From contig JAGGVT010000020.1 of the NCBI GenBank assembly GCA_021157815.1, forward strand, positions 1-24,098: DNA of 24,098 nucleotides, written 5' to 3'. The notes under the pieces are model-generated. The model was not told the origin of the DNA. It searched no databases and was given only the letters and a program-made list of their open reading frames with translations. The translations under genes and the position numbers were made by a program. How positions within the stretch are numbered: position 1 is the stretch's first letter; each line of letters begins with the position of its first letter. Positions 16,313-23,981 of this stretch are shown here, piece by piece. The stretch is from a bacterium (GTDB taxonomy: Bacteria; JAJVIF01; JAGGVT01).

Positions 16313-16367
16313 TTCACCGCGAGAATAAATCGAATTTAATTATCATCACTCCGCCGGAGGTTTTATC

Positions 16368-17996
16368 ATGAGTTTTTTCAAATCAGCGCTTGTAATGTGT
16401 GTCGCAATATTGATGTTTACGGGATGTGTCCAACAGGAAACAGGCTCGGTTGAACAATCAAAATATCCTGAGATTTATCGATTCGCGATGGATACAGATG
16501 CCCCTACTCTCGATCCCGCGATGGTTACCGACACAGTCAGCGACAAGGTAATACGCGACATTTTCGACTGCCTGATTAAATTCGACAGCGACATGAATTA
16601 CGTTCCGGTGATTGCCGAGTCATGGATTGCTCCCGAAGCTGGCGGAACTGAATGGATATTTAATCTCCACAAGGGAATCAAATTCCACAATGGACGTGAG
16701 ATAACCGCTAAGGATGTCGAGTATTCCCTTACTCGCGTTCTAGATCCTGAAACAGCGAGTCCGCGCACATGGGTGCTTAATATGATAAAAGGCGCGAAGG
16801 CTTTCATTGATGGTGAAGCTGAAACTGTTGAGGGAATTGAAGTTCTTGACAACTACATCATTAAGATAACTCTTGAAACGCCGTTCGCGCCATTTCTGGG
16901 ATGCCTTTGCATGTCAACGTGCTCTGTGATTCCTCGTGAGGAAATCGAAAAACTGGATGACCAGAGTGAGTTTTCGCTCAATCCGATCGGCTCAGGCCCT
17001 TTCATGTTTAAGAAATGGGTTCCGGATAATGAAATCGTTCTTGTTGCGAATCCTGATTATTTTGAAGGAGCTCCCAAACTAAAAGGCGTTACATACAGAA
17101 TAATTAAAGAATCGATGGCACGAGTTCAGGAATTTGAAAATGGAAATGTAGAGCATACTGATATTCCCCCACAGGAACTCGACAGAATTCTTGAGGATCC
17201 GGTGTTGTCGAAACTGGTGGTAAGGACATCGCTGCTGGATGTCTATCACATGGGATTCAACTGCAATGAGGAGCCGTTCAAGGATAATATCGATTTGCGC
17301 AAAGCGTTCAATTACGCAGTTGACAAGGAACATATCGCGAATAACATTCTTAAAAATAACATGGAGGTTGCCAAAGGATATATCCCGCCAAGGATGCCGA
17401 ATTACAAATCACAGGCGGAAGGATATGAGTATAGTCCGGTTGTGGCATCTGAATATCTCGAGAAAGCGGGCTACCCCGAGGGCAATGGACTTGAACCGAT
17501 TACGCTTTACATTGACAACGATGAAATCCACAGGCGAATCGCGGAATCCGTTTCCAACGATCTGAGGAAAATCGGAGTGGAAATTAGCATTCGCCAGATG
17601 GAGTGGGGCGCGTTTCTTGATGCTGTCGATGAGGGTGAGGCAAAATTCTTCCAATTGACATGGCTGGCTGATTATCCCGACCCGGATAATTTCCTCTTCG
17701 TTCTCCTTCATACAGACAATTGGGGCAAACCAGGAAACCAGACCCTTTTCTCAAATCCTGAATTTGACCAACTTACCAAACAAGCGCAGATCGAAACAGA
17801 TTGGGCGGTACGCCATGAGCTTTACATCAAAGCGGAATCAATCGTAATGGAGGAATGTCCGTGGCTGATTCTGTTTACCAACCGGTGCAACATACTGGTT
17901 CAGGATTATGTCCGCGATTTGGATATAACCGCGCTTGACAGATCGCCTCGGCTTCCGAATGTTGAGTTGGAAAAGGTTTGGTTTGGCGAGGAATAG
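16368..17996 (+). CDS. ABC transporter substrate-binding lipoprotein (peptide/nickel family 5)
   Basis: A 542-residue extracytoplasmic solute-binding protein of the DppA/OppA family, which captures peptides or similar ligands for an ABC importer. The signal peptide MSFFKSALVMCVAILM ends in the lipobox FTGC with C20 lipidated. Mature landmarks follow the family: TDAPTLDPAMVTD (43-55), WIFNLHKGIKFHNGREITAKDV (in two parts, 96-117), NPIGSGPFMFKKW, and LRKAFNYAVDKEHI. GGAGG at 16356-16360 is seven bases from the ATG. No permease or ATPase genes are adjacent, so it is an orphan that must use a transporter encoded elsewhere. It converges on the pepF-like gene, an oligopeptidase that could process imported peptides, but they are not co-transcribed. 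Confidence 0.92.
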   Translation: MSFFKSALVMCVAILMFTGCVQQETGSVEQSKYPEIYRFAMDTDAPTLDPAMVTDTVSDKVIRDIFDCLIKFDSDMNYVPVIAESWIAPEAGGTEWIFNLHKGIKFHNGREITAKDVEYSLTRVLDPETASPRTWVLNMIKGAKAFIDGEAETVEGIEVLDNYIIKITLETPFAPFLGCLCMSTCSVIPREEIEKLDDQSEFSLNPIGSGPFMFKKWVPDNEIVLVANPDYFEGAPKLKGVTYRIIKESMARVQEFENGNVEHTDIPPQELDRILEDPVLSKLVVRTSLLDVYHMGFNCNEEPFKDNIDLRKAFNYAVDKEHIANNILKNNMEVAKGYIPPRMPNYKSQAEGYEYSPVVASEYLEKAGYPEGNGLEPITLYIDNDEIHRRIAESVSNDLRKIGVEISIRQMEWGAFLDAVDEGEAKFFQLTWLADYPDPDNFLFVLLHTDNWGKPGNQTLFSNPEFDQLTKQAQIETDWAVRHELYIKAESIVMEECPWLILFTNRCNILVQDYVRDLDITALDRSPRLPNVELEKVWFGEE

Positions 17997-18045
17997 AGAT
18001 TTAATCTGGACTGATATAAAGACGCACCACGAGTTTTTCGGAACG

Positions 18046-18070
18046 CACCACGCTAAAGCATGGTGTTATT
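18046..18070 (+). terminator. Weak candidate terminator after the substrate-binding protein gene
   Basis: CACCACGC (18046-18053) pairs with GCATGGTG (18058-18065) around TAAA with one mismatch, followed by TTATT. A T-rich tail is mostly missing. A separate perfect palindrome with arms CAGAGGGTT/AACCCTCTG (18102-18121) lies beyond it. Confidence 0.3.
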
Positions 18071-18148
18071 GCATAACATTGTATATTAAAAAATAAAATA
18101 GCAGAGGGTTTTAACCCTCTGTGGAGATTTTCGAATCATCAATAGCTC

Positions 18149-18250
18149 GGGTGCCGCCCACACATCACGTCTTTTTGTGATTTGTGGGTGAAATGCGTAA
18201 CTTCGCAACATGTCACCCATAAAGCCGAGACGGCTGTATGGGCGGCACCC
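18149..18250 (+). repeat. 102-bp cloverleaf-like element, copy A
   Basis: The ends GGGTGCCGCCCA and TGGGCGGCACCC are perfect 12-base inverted repeats. Inside are three consecutive hairpins: CACACATCAC/GTGATTTGTG, GGGTGA/TCACCC and AGCCG/CGGCT. The same 102 bases recur inversely at 23788-23889 with five differences. It lies between the convergent substrate-binding protein and pepF-like genes and carries no ORF. Confidence 0.9.
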
Positions 18251-18269
18251 AACTTGGTTTTCTCATTAA

Positions 18270-20081
18270 CTACTTCCGCTTCGCCAGTAGTTCCTTATAC
18301 TGCTTCAACGGTTCCGAAAGGCTCGTTATCGCATCGTTCCAGAATGATGGGTCTGTAACATCGGCGCCAATACTTCGTTTCGCGACATTCTCCACAGTAT
18401 CGCTTCCTGTCAATCTGAGGAATTCCTCATATTTCGGCAGGAAATCTGCTCCCTCTTTCTGGAACAGGTTATATAGAGAACGAGCGAGGAGGAATCCGAA
18501 TGTGTATGGGAAATTGTAGAACGTTACCCCTGTAATATAGAAATGCAGTTTAGACGCCCAGAACATTTCATCCTCGCTGCCCTCGGCAAGAGCATCTCCA
18601 AATACCTCTTTTTGCTTTTGAACCATCAGCTCTTTCAGCCGTGACACACTAACCTCGCCGTTTTTACGCTCCTCATAGAATGCCTTCTCGAATTCAAATC
18701 GAACTGTGATGTCCAGAATAAGAATCGCAGCGCCGCAAAGGTCGGCATCGAGCATGATTAGCTTTTGCGAATCGCTTATGGAGTCATCTTTGTAAATGCC
18801 TCCCGCGAGAATGTGCTCGGCGAAAATGGATGCTGTCTCGGCAAGAGTCATGGGATACCGTCGAGCGATTGGCCTTAACTCTTTTAAAATGTGTCCATGA
18901 AAGGCGTGTCCGACCTCGTGCGCGAGTGTGGTAACATCGCCAAGAGCGCCGTTGAAAGTCATGAATACACGCTGTTCCTTTGTTACAGGAGTACTTGTGC
19001 AGAAAGCCCCCGGACGTTTTCCGCCGCGCGCTTCCGACTCAATCCACTTTTTATCCAGAAACGATTTGTAGTAATCGGCAAGAGCGGGATATACGGTTCC
19101 AAACGCTTTCTGCACCATACCGCTGCCCTCTTCCCATGTGAATTCCGCAGTCTCCTTGATATTTAGCGGAGCCTCACGCTCAAACCACCATATTCCTTTT
19201 CTGCCATTAAACGCACCCTTAGTCCGCAGGATATCGCGAGCGATTTCCAGATTATCGTGAATGGCTTCATACATGGCATCGAGAGTTTCACGTTTCATAG
19301 TCGCCTGAAACAATGCTATATCCAGGAAATGATCAACTCCTCGATGCTTGTAAAGCGTTAGCCTGTTGCCGGCGATTGCATTCAACGCTGCCGCGCATGT
19401 ATCCTCAATTGTTTTCCATGCTTCATTTCCACCTAGATATGCCGCTTTCCCAATTTCAAAATCGACGTTCGACATAAGCGACCGCCATTCGGAAATCGGT
19501 TTGCGCTCGGTTTTGCCATCTGGGTATTTCATATCAAATTCAAGCTTGCCGGAAATTGTGTCATACAGCCGTCCCCATGAATGTAATCCATCAACGCCCA
19601 GTTCAGCAGCAAGCATCTCCTTCTCGCGAGTCATTGTGTGCTGCGCTTTTTCCTTTATTCTTTTAATAAAGTGCTCACAATCCTTGAGCGCATCACGCGA
19701 AAGAAATTTCTCGAATTGCTCATCCGGTGTCTCTTTGAAAGCTCTTAACAAATCGACTTCCAGTTTATCCTTTTCAGCGGACATCGATGACAGTTTCGAT
19801 TGCTCCTGCGAATACGCCTCGTTAGCGGTATCAGCAGATGAAAGACAGCCTATATAGGAGGAAAGATGGGTAATCCCTGAAATGAAATCCTCAAAATCCA
19901 GTAAAATCCGCTCCCAATCATCAGCGTTGCCATCTGAAAGAACATCCAGATTCCCGGCTTTTTCCTGCAGTTTTTTAATATCCTGAGCCAGTTTTTCCTT
20001 GAAAGCAATCATATCGGGACCGTTGAATTCGCTGAAGTAGCTTGTTAAATCCCAGTTTACGCCTTGTTTTTTATCCGACAT
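18270..20081 (-). CDS. pepF: Oligoendopeptidase F-like M3 metallopeptidase
   Basis: A 603-residue cytoplasmic zinc peptidase of the M3B family, which cleaves short peptides but not proteins. The zinc motif is H388-E389-V390-G391-H392 in TTLAHEVGHAFHGHIL. The third ligand is E415 in MTLAETASIFAEHIL. The upstream substrate-binding strand GGKRPGAFCTSTP is also present. The N-terminal half is the usual helical lid (LTSYFSEFNGPD...). Length matches PepF (about 600). AGGAGA lies eight bases upstream of the ATG (complement near 20090-20095), and TATAAT on the minus strand (complement of 20102-20107) could be its -10. It probably degrades peptides taken up or produced by protein turnover. Monocistronic; its end is 19 bp from copy A of the cloverleaf element. 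Confidence 0.94.
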   Translation of the reverse strand: MSDKKQGVNWDLTSYFSEFNGPDMIAFKEKLAQDIKKLQEKAGNLDVLSDGNADDWERILLDFEDFISGITHLSSYIGCLSSADTANEAYSQEQSKLSSMSAEKDKLEVDLLRAFKETPDEQFEKFLSRDALKDCEHFIKRIKEKAQHTMTREKEMLAAELGVDGLHSWGRLYDTISGKLEFDMKYPDGKTERKPISEWRSLMSNVDFEIGKAAYLGGNEAWKTIEDTCAAALNAIAGNRLTLYKHRGVDHFLDIALFQATMKRETLDAMYEAIHDNLEIARDILRTKGAFNGRKGIWWFEREAPLNIKETAEFTWEEGSGMVQKAFGTVYPALADYYKSFLDKKWIESEARGGKRPGAFCTSTPVTKEQRVFMTFNGALGDVTTLAHEVGHAFHGHILKELRPIARRYPMTLAETASIFAEHILAGGIYKDDSISDSQKLIMLDADLCGAAILILDITVRFEFEKAFYEERKNGEVSVSRLKELMVQKQKEVFGDALAEGSEDEMFWASKLHFYITGVTFYNFPYTFGFLLARSLYNLFQKEGADFLPKYEEFLRLTGSDTVENVAKRSIGADVTDPSFWNDAITSLSEPLKQYKELLAKRK

Positions 20082-20264
20082 TTTCGATTCTCCTGTGCTT
20101 GATTATAATTGTTCAAATACAAAATGAACGCGCGCCATTATATCACGATTGAATTATCCAATACCAAGTTGCTTTGGAATTAAACCTGAAGATAGAGATT
20201 GTCGACAGATAAAGCATCTGATGCAGTATCACAGCATGGAAAGCGTCAAAGAACCCGGGTTTTC

Positions 20265-20374
20265 TGTCATTCTGAGCGAAGCGAAGAATCTATGTGCTTC
20301 TGCATTCATGATTAAATCTGAAGATAGATATTTATGTTACCGCGAATAGATTCTTCGCTTCGCTCAGAATGACA
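20265..20374. repeat. Perfect 29-bp inverted repeat
   Basis: Arms 20265-20293 and 20346-20374 are exact inverse complements (core GAGCGAAGCGAAGAATCT) around 52 bases. Nearby, TTAAACCTGAAGATAGAGAT and TTAAATCTGAAGATAGATAT form a diverged direct repeat. The rest of 20082-20491 has no gene I can support. Confidence 0.9.
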
Positions 20375-20491
20375 ATTATAGCCATTTTCCTGAATTCTGA
20401 TACACCATTCATGATATGGCACAACAGAGAATGTTCTCATTTTGAAAGCAATTCAGCATAAACCCTTTTTGGAGTAACAGGGGAAAGAAAA

Positions 20492-20565
20492 TGGGCGGTA
20501 CAGGATTTGAACCAGTGACCTCTACCGTGTGAAGGTAGCGCTCTAACCAACTGAGCTAACCGCCC
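20492..20565 (-). tRNA. tRNA-Val (anticodon CAC)
   Basis: A 74-nt cloverleaf: acceptor GGGCGGT/ACCGCCC, D arm GCTC...GAGC, anticodon stem CTACC/GGTAG around TTCACAC (anticodon CAC), and T arm ACTGG-TTCAAAT-CCTGT. The middle T-stem pair is a T-T mismatch. The discriminator is A and CCA is not encoded. It stands alone, with no other tRNA or rRNA nearby. Confidence 0.93.
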
Positions 20566-20597
20566 TTATTAGCAAAACTGAATTTTATCATATATTC

Positions 20598-20657
20598 GGA
20601 AATATATCGTAAAGATATATTCCTGATATTTTTCCTTTCATCTACCGCAAAGATGAA
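20598..20657 (+). promoter_or_regulatory. Two operator-like inverted repeats before a small ORF
   Basis: GGAAATATATC (20598-20608) pairs with GATATATTCC (20614-20623) with one bulge. TTTCATC pairs with GATGAAA across 20636-20657. The loops share GTAAA/GCAAA. Both lie in the 150 bp upstream of the 46-residue ORF, where a regulator or RNA structure would act. Confidence 0.35.
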
Positions 20658-20726
20658 AAAGCTGGTATAAATAAAAATAGGGAAATCAGGAAATAGCGAT
20701 AGTCATGAATCAAGGAGCAATGAGAC

Positions 20727-20867
20727 ATGATTAGCCGCTTTTTCTCGTACGTTGTTACATCACTAACGTTCCTAACCTTTCTTTCCATCTATACTCTCTA
20801 TATGATTTACCAAGTTGATTTTATCAATCGACCAATCCTGGGAGTTATATCTTTCGTGAATTTCTAA
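20727..20867 (+). CDS. Probable small single-pass membrane protein (46 aa)
   Basis: The ATG at 20727 opens a 46-codon frame encoding a basic start (MISRFF), one strongly hydrophobic stretch (about residues 8-28, VVTSLTFLTFLSIYTLYMIY) and a short polar tail (QVDFINRPILG). AAGGAG at 20712-20717 lies nine bases before the ATG, one of the better ribosome binding sites in the window; an ATG at 20720 in another frame ends after four codons. I do not recognise the family. The ORF stands alone between tRNA-Val and the lipoprotein genes on the opposite strand. The call rests on the ribosome binding site plus the membrane-peptide character. Confidence 0.5.
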   Translation: MISRFFSYVVTSLTFLTFLSIYTLYMIYQVDFINRPILGVISFVNF

Positions 20868-20953
20868 CGAACATTCCGTTGAGTTAATATATTGAAATGC
20901 ATTACAAGACTAATCCGGCATTCTGGATATGTCCGGGGATTGTGAAACGTCAG

Positions 20954-22165
20954 TTAATCATCAACGGTTTCAAAGTCGCTGTTCAACTCGATTTTATCCT
21001 CGGACAGGTTGCCAATATCCAATTTGCCGGGTTGTTTCGCTTGTTCTGTTTTCAGTAATTCATCCAACGCCTGGAGTTTTTTAAGCGCTTTCGCGTGATA
21101 TTCATCATCGCCGATACGTTCGAAAGCGGATGCCAGTTTGGGCACAAGTACAATATCCATTTTCGAATTGTCAAACGCCTCTCGGAATTTATCGCGCGCC
21201 GCTGTTATATCCTTTGAGTTTTCCAGATTCAACGCCAGCTCATAGAAATAATACGGCTTCATTTTCAGGTCAGCGCATTTTTCGATTGCCAGTGTAAAAT
21301 ATTCCCCTATTTCAGCAGTGATTTTATCATCAGGATTGGCTTCATTAATCTTCTCAAGAACTCTGCACATTAAGAAAGCGGCGATATCACTTCTCTCGCC
21401 CTTATGCTGCAGATATTTATTCAAATCCTCTCTTGCATTCTCGTAATTTTCATTGAAATAGTTATCAATCGCTGAATAGAACTTGTCTTGAATTCGAATA
21501 TTCCATTTGTCGCTTAGTTCTTTTTCAATCCGCCTTTGAGCCTCATCACGCGGGAAAAGAAAATCGAGCTGTTTGATATCCGCCCAATCCTCCCCCCGGT
21601 CATTAGTGCCGCGTTCGATAACCTTGAAAATCAGAACTCTGTCGTAGTGCACAACGGGACCTGAAATAGCGCCAATTTCGGCATCCCAGACAGCATCATC
21701 GTAAACCGGATTCCTGCCTTTAATCATTCGAACAGTATCCGAGGGTTTTTCTATTTTGTATTGCTCAGCCACAGATTCAAAATCACCGGATTTACGCAAT
21801 TGAGCTGCAATCTCATTTCCCTTTTCAATCGCTATTTCTTCAGCCAGTTTCACAATATCCTTTGAACTGATATCGTTGCCAGGCTGCGACAAGCCTGTTT
21901 GCCTGATAACTTTTCCCAGCGCGGTATATTCCAGTTTCAGCAAATCATCAGGAGATGGTTGAAAAAGCACTGTTCTGACAGAGCGATGATAACTCAGATA
22001 GCTCTCGACCTTGTCCCTGATGCTGATAAGGTAAACTGCATCAGCGTTGACATGCGCAATTATGGTTTTTTGTCCTGTTTCATCCCTTTTGACCTCATTG
22101 CCACTGCCGGTGCAGCCTGTCAAAAAGACAAGAAGAAATATTATAAATGGTATTACTCTATGCAT
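20954..22165 (-). CDS. SurA/PpiC-like lipoprotein with TPR-like C-terminus, paralog 1
   Basis: A 403-residue lipoprotein: signal MHRVIPFIIFLLVF and lipobox LTGC with C18. Residues about 33-90 (IIAHVNADAVYLISIRDKV...) resemble the N-terminal segment of SurA/PpiC folding factors. Residues about 105-190 look like a parvulin domain: KGNEIAAQLRKSGDFESVAE and then GAISGPVVHYDRVLIFKVIE, the usual G-x-IS-x-PV...hhhKV pattern. Whether it has prolyl-isomerase activity is uncertain. Residues about 225-375 are alpha-helical, TPR-like repeats. The neighbour at 22319-23602 is a full-length paralog sharing ETGQKxII, VNAxxxYL, QPGxDI and the same domain order, so the pair arose by tandem duplication. GAGG lies seven bases before the ATG. 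Likely periplasmic, membrane-anchored. Confidence 0.7.
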   Translation of the reverse strand: MHRVIPFIIFLLVFLTGCTGSGNEVKRDETGQKTIIAHVNADAVYLISIRDKVESYLSYHRSVRTVLFQPSPDDLLKLEYTALGKVIRQTGLSQPGNDISSKDIVKLAEEIAIEKGNEIAAQLRKSGDFESVAEQYKIEKPSDTVRMIKGRNPVYDDAVWDAEIGAISGPVVHYDRVLIFKVIERGTNDRGEDWADIKQLDFLFPRDEAQRRIEKELSDKWNIRIQDKFYSAIDNYFNENYENAREDLNKYLQHKGERSDIAAFLMCRVLEKINEANPDDKITAEIGEYFTLAIEKCADLKMKPYYFYELALNLENSKDITAARDKFREAFDNSKMDIVLVPKLASAFERIGDDEYHAKALKKLQALDELLKTEQAKQPGKLDIGNLSEDKIELNSDFETVDD

Positions 22166-22179
22166 CGAAGTACCTCGAA

Positions 22180-22311
22180 GAGACCTCTGAAAAAAGGAAA
22201 TAATTGGTAGCCCGGTTTCTCATTAACCGGGGTAATGGGTGAGTATTACCCGTGTTTTCCCGGCTAATGAAAAGCCGGGTTGCAATAGAATAAACCTTTT
22301 TCAGAGATCTC
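22180..22311. repeat. Inverted repeat enclosing three hairpins, between the lipoprotein paralogs
   Basis: Outer arms GAGACCTCTGAAAAAAGG (22180-22197) and CCTTTTTCAGAGATCTC (22295-22311) enclose three hairpins: CCCGGTT/AACCGGG (22211-22231), GGGTAAT/ATTACCC (22230-22251) and CCCGGCT/AGCCGGG (22259-22279). The two CCCGG hairpins belong to the dispersed family seen at 11786-11962 and 16087. The element occupies almost the whole 153-bp intercistronic gap. Confidence 0.85.
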
Positions 22312-22318
22312 TCTTTTA

Positions 22319-23602
22319 TTAATCCAGTTTGGAAAAATCAAGTTCCAATTCAATTTTCCTTGCATCATTCACTTCTTCAATTAATTCATCGATATCCTCA
22401 TGCAGGAATCCCTCGCCTGTCTTTACGCGGCTGGATTTCTCCACATGCCTGCTGCCGGACATTATTTCCGATTTAATCTGCTCATCGAGCAAATCTATCT
22501 TGGATTTCGCAATCGCTGTATATTCAGCATCACCAAGAGTTTCAAATTTCCTCGCGAGTTCTTTTGTCAGTTCAATATTACCTGAAAGTTTATCAAGCGC
22601 AAGCCTGAGTTGTTCGAGAGCTTTATCATTTTCACCTGATTTAACCATCACATCCGCGAGTTCATTTCTCAATAAGGGCTTAATGCCAGCGTCATCACAA
22701 ATATCAACGGATTTCTGAAGGTTTCTTTTGATATCTTCAAGCAAAGCATCATCCTGTGAATATTCAAGCTCCTTGGAAATTATTCTTGCCATGAAATAAA
22801 ACGCGAAAAAATCACGTTTGCCTTTCTTCTTTAGATATTTTTCGAGGGTTTTACAGGCATCGGGCACATTATCGGAGAAATACATAATCAGCGATTTGTA
22901 GAATCCGTTATTTATTCGAACATTCCACTCCTCCGACATCTTATTCTCAATAAGCCTGTTTGCTTTACTGAATGGAATTGCAAAGTAAAGAACTGTCGCT
23001 TTTACCCATTCAGTGCCGTCATCATCAGCGCCTTTGTCATAAACCTTGAAAAAATAGACTCGTTTATCCCTTATGCTGATCGATGGTTTTGAAATGCCAC
23101 CGTTTTCCGTCTCCCACAAAACCACATCCCATTCCGGTATTTTGCCTTTGATTATTTCCTGCGGAGCTTTTGCGGTCTCAAGATCAAACTCCTCGACGAT
23201 TTCATCAATTCCAGCGCCTTCGTTGAATCGCGAATAAATCAGGTTAAGTTTGTCATTCATCAACTCAAGCGCGAATTCCTCCAGTTCTTTTCTGTCAATA
23301 TCCACCCCGGGCTGATTTAATCCCATCTTCCTGATTTCCCTGTTAATGCTGATAAAACGGAAAAAGAACAGGTCATCCAGCGATGGCTGGTAAAAAATCC
23401 CGTATTTGCTTCTGGCTTTATCAACCACAAATTTAACGCGTGTTTCCACATTCACCAGGTATATTGACTCAGCGTTGACATATCCAATGATCTTTTTTTG
23501 TCCTGTCTCATCGCTGCTCCCGGATAGATTCGCACCATTGGTACATCCCGAAAGACTCAAAACCAGAATAATCATCGAAAAACAAATCGCATATATACGC
23601 AT
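22319..23602 (-). CDS. SurA/PpiC-like lipoprotein with TPR-like C-terminus, paralog 2
   Basis: A 427-residue lipoprotein: signal MRIYAICFSMIILVLS and lipobox LSGC with C20. The domain order matches its neighbour: a SurA-like N-terminal segment (ETGQKKIIGYVNAESIYLV), a weaker parvulin-like region ending in NGGISKPSISIRDKRVYFFKV (in two parts), then TPR-like helices (about 230-375, e.g. NDKALEQLRLALDKL). It has an extra acidic tail (EDIDELIEEV...LELDFSKLD). Identity to the neighbour looks low overall but runs end to end. GGAGG is 12 bases before the ATG (complement of 23616-23620), rather distant. Being first in the direction of transcription, it may be co-transcribed with paralog 1 through the structured gap. 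Probably a membrane-anchored extracytoplasmic folding or assembly factor. Confidence 0.68.
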   Translation of the reverse strand: MRIYAICFSMIILVLSLSGCTNGANLSGSSDETGQKKIIGYVNAESIYLVNVETRVKFVVDKARSKYGIFYQPSLDDLFFFRFISINREIRKMGLNQPGVDIDRKELEEFALELMNDKLNLIYSRFNEGAGIDEIVEEFDLETAKAPQEIIKGKIPEWDVVLWETENGGISKPSISIRDKRVYFFKVYDKGADDDGTEWVKATVLYFAIPFSKANRLIENKMSEEWNVRINNGFYKSLIMYFSDNVPDACKTLEKYLKKKGKRDFFAFYFMARIISKELEYSQDDALLEDIKRNLQKSVDICDDAGIKPLLRNELADVMVKSGENDKALEQLRLALDKLSGNIELTKELARKFETLGDAEYTAIAKSKIDLLDEQIKSEIMSGSRHVEKSSRVKTGEGFLHEDIDELIEEVNDARKIELELDFSKLD

Positions 23603-23643
23603 TATCTGTCAAAACCTCCGATATGGCTGCAATTCCCTATTTC

Positions 23644-23673
23644 ATTGTAATATGATTTATCATCATGATACAA
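23644..23673 (-). promoter_or_regulatory. Candidate sigma-70 promoter for the lipoprotein pair
   Basis: On the minus strand TTGTAT (complement of 23668-23673) and TACAAT (complement of 23644-23649) are 18 bases apart, giving a leader of about 35 nt before the ATG at 23602. Confidence 0.4.
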
Positions 23674-23787
23674 GGTTCGAGTGAATAAATGTAAAAAACA
23701 CGCAATTAAAGATAATAGCAAAGGGGTTAAACAAAGTAGAGGGTTAAAGAGGATATCGGGAAAGGCGTCAATCTGATTCAAAATGTC

Positions 23788-23889
23788 GGGTGCCGCCAAT
23801 ATAGCCGTCTCGGCTTTATGGGTGACATATTGCTAAGTTACGCATTTCACCCACAAATCACAAAAAGACGTGATTTGTGGGCGGCACCC
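23788..23889 (-). repeat. 102-bp cloverleaf-like element, copy B
   Basis: The inverse complement of 18149-18250 with five mismatches over 102 bases and no indels. The first inner hairpin is perfect here (CACAAATCAC/GTGATTTGTG), while copy A has one mismatch. The outermost ten bases of the two ends pair fully; the inner part of the closing stem differs from copy A. It lies about 190 bp upstream of the lipoprotein pair. Confidence 0.9.
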
Positions 23890-23981
23890 GGCCACTTAAA
23901 TCAATATTCATCGAATAACCCGTCATTCCCGCGAAAGTGGGTTCTTTAGTCTGTCCTCGGAAATCCAATTAAAAAATAAGA

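Noticed and set aside
20149-20349. A 66-codon plus-strand ORF between pepF and tRNA-Val
   Set aside because: It runs through one arm of the 29-base inverted repeat, has no ribosome binding site, and resembles no protein.
23602-23799. A 65-codon hydrophobic minus-strand ORF upstream of the lipoprotein pair
   Set aside because: It overlaps the predicted promoter and enters cloverleaf copy B. It has no ribosome binding site.
18149-23889. A composite transposon bounded by the two inverted 102-bp elements
   Set aside because: The intervening genes are ordinary (pepF, tRNA-Val, lipoproteins), with no transposase or target duplication. The copies are better read as independent insertions.
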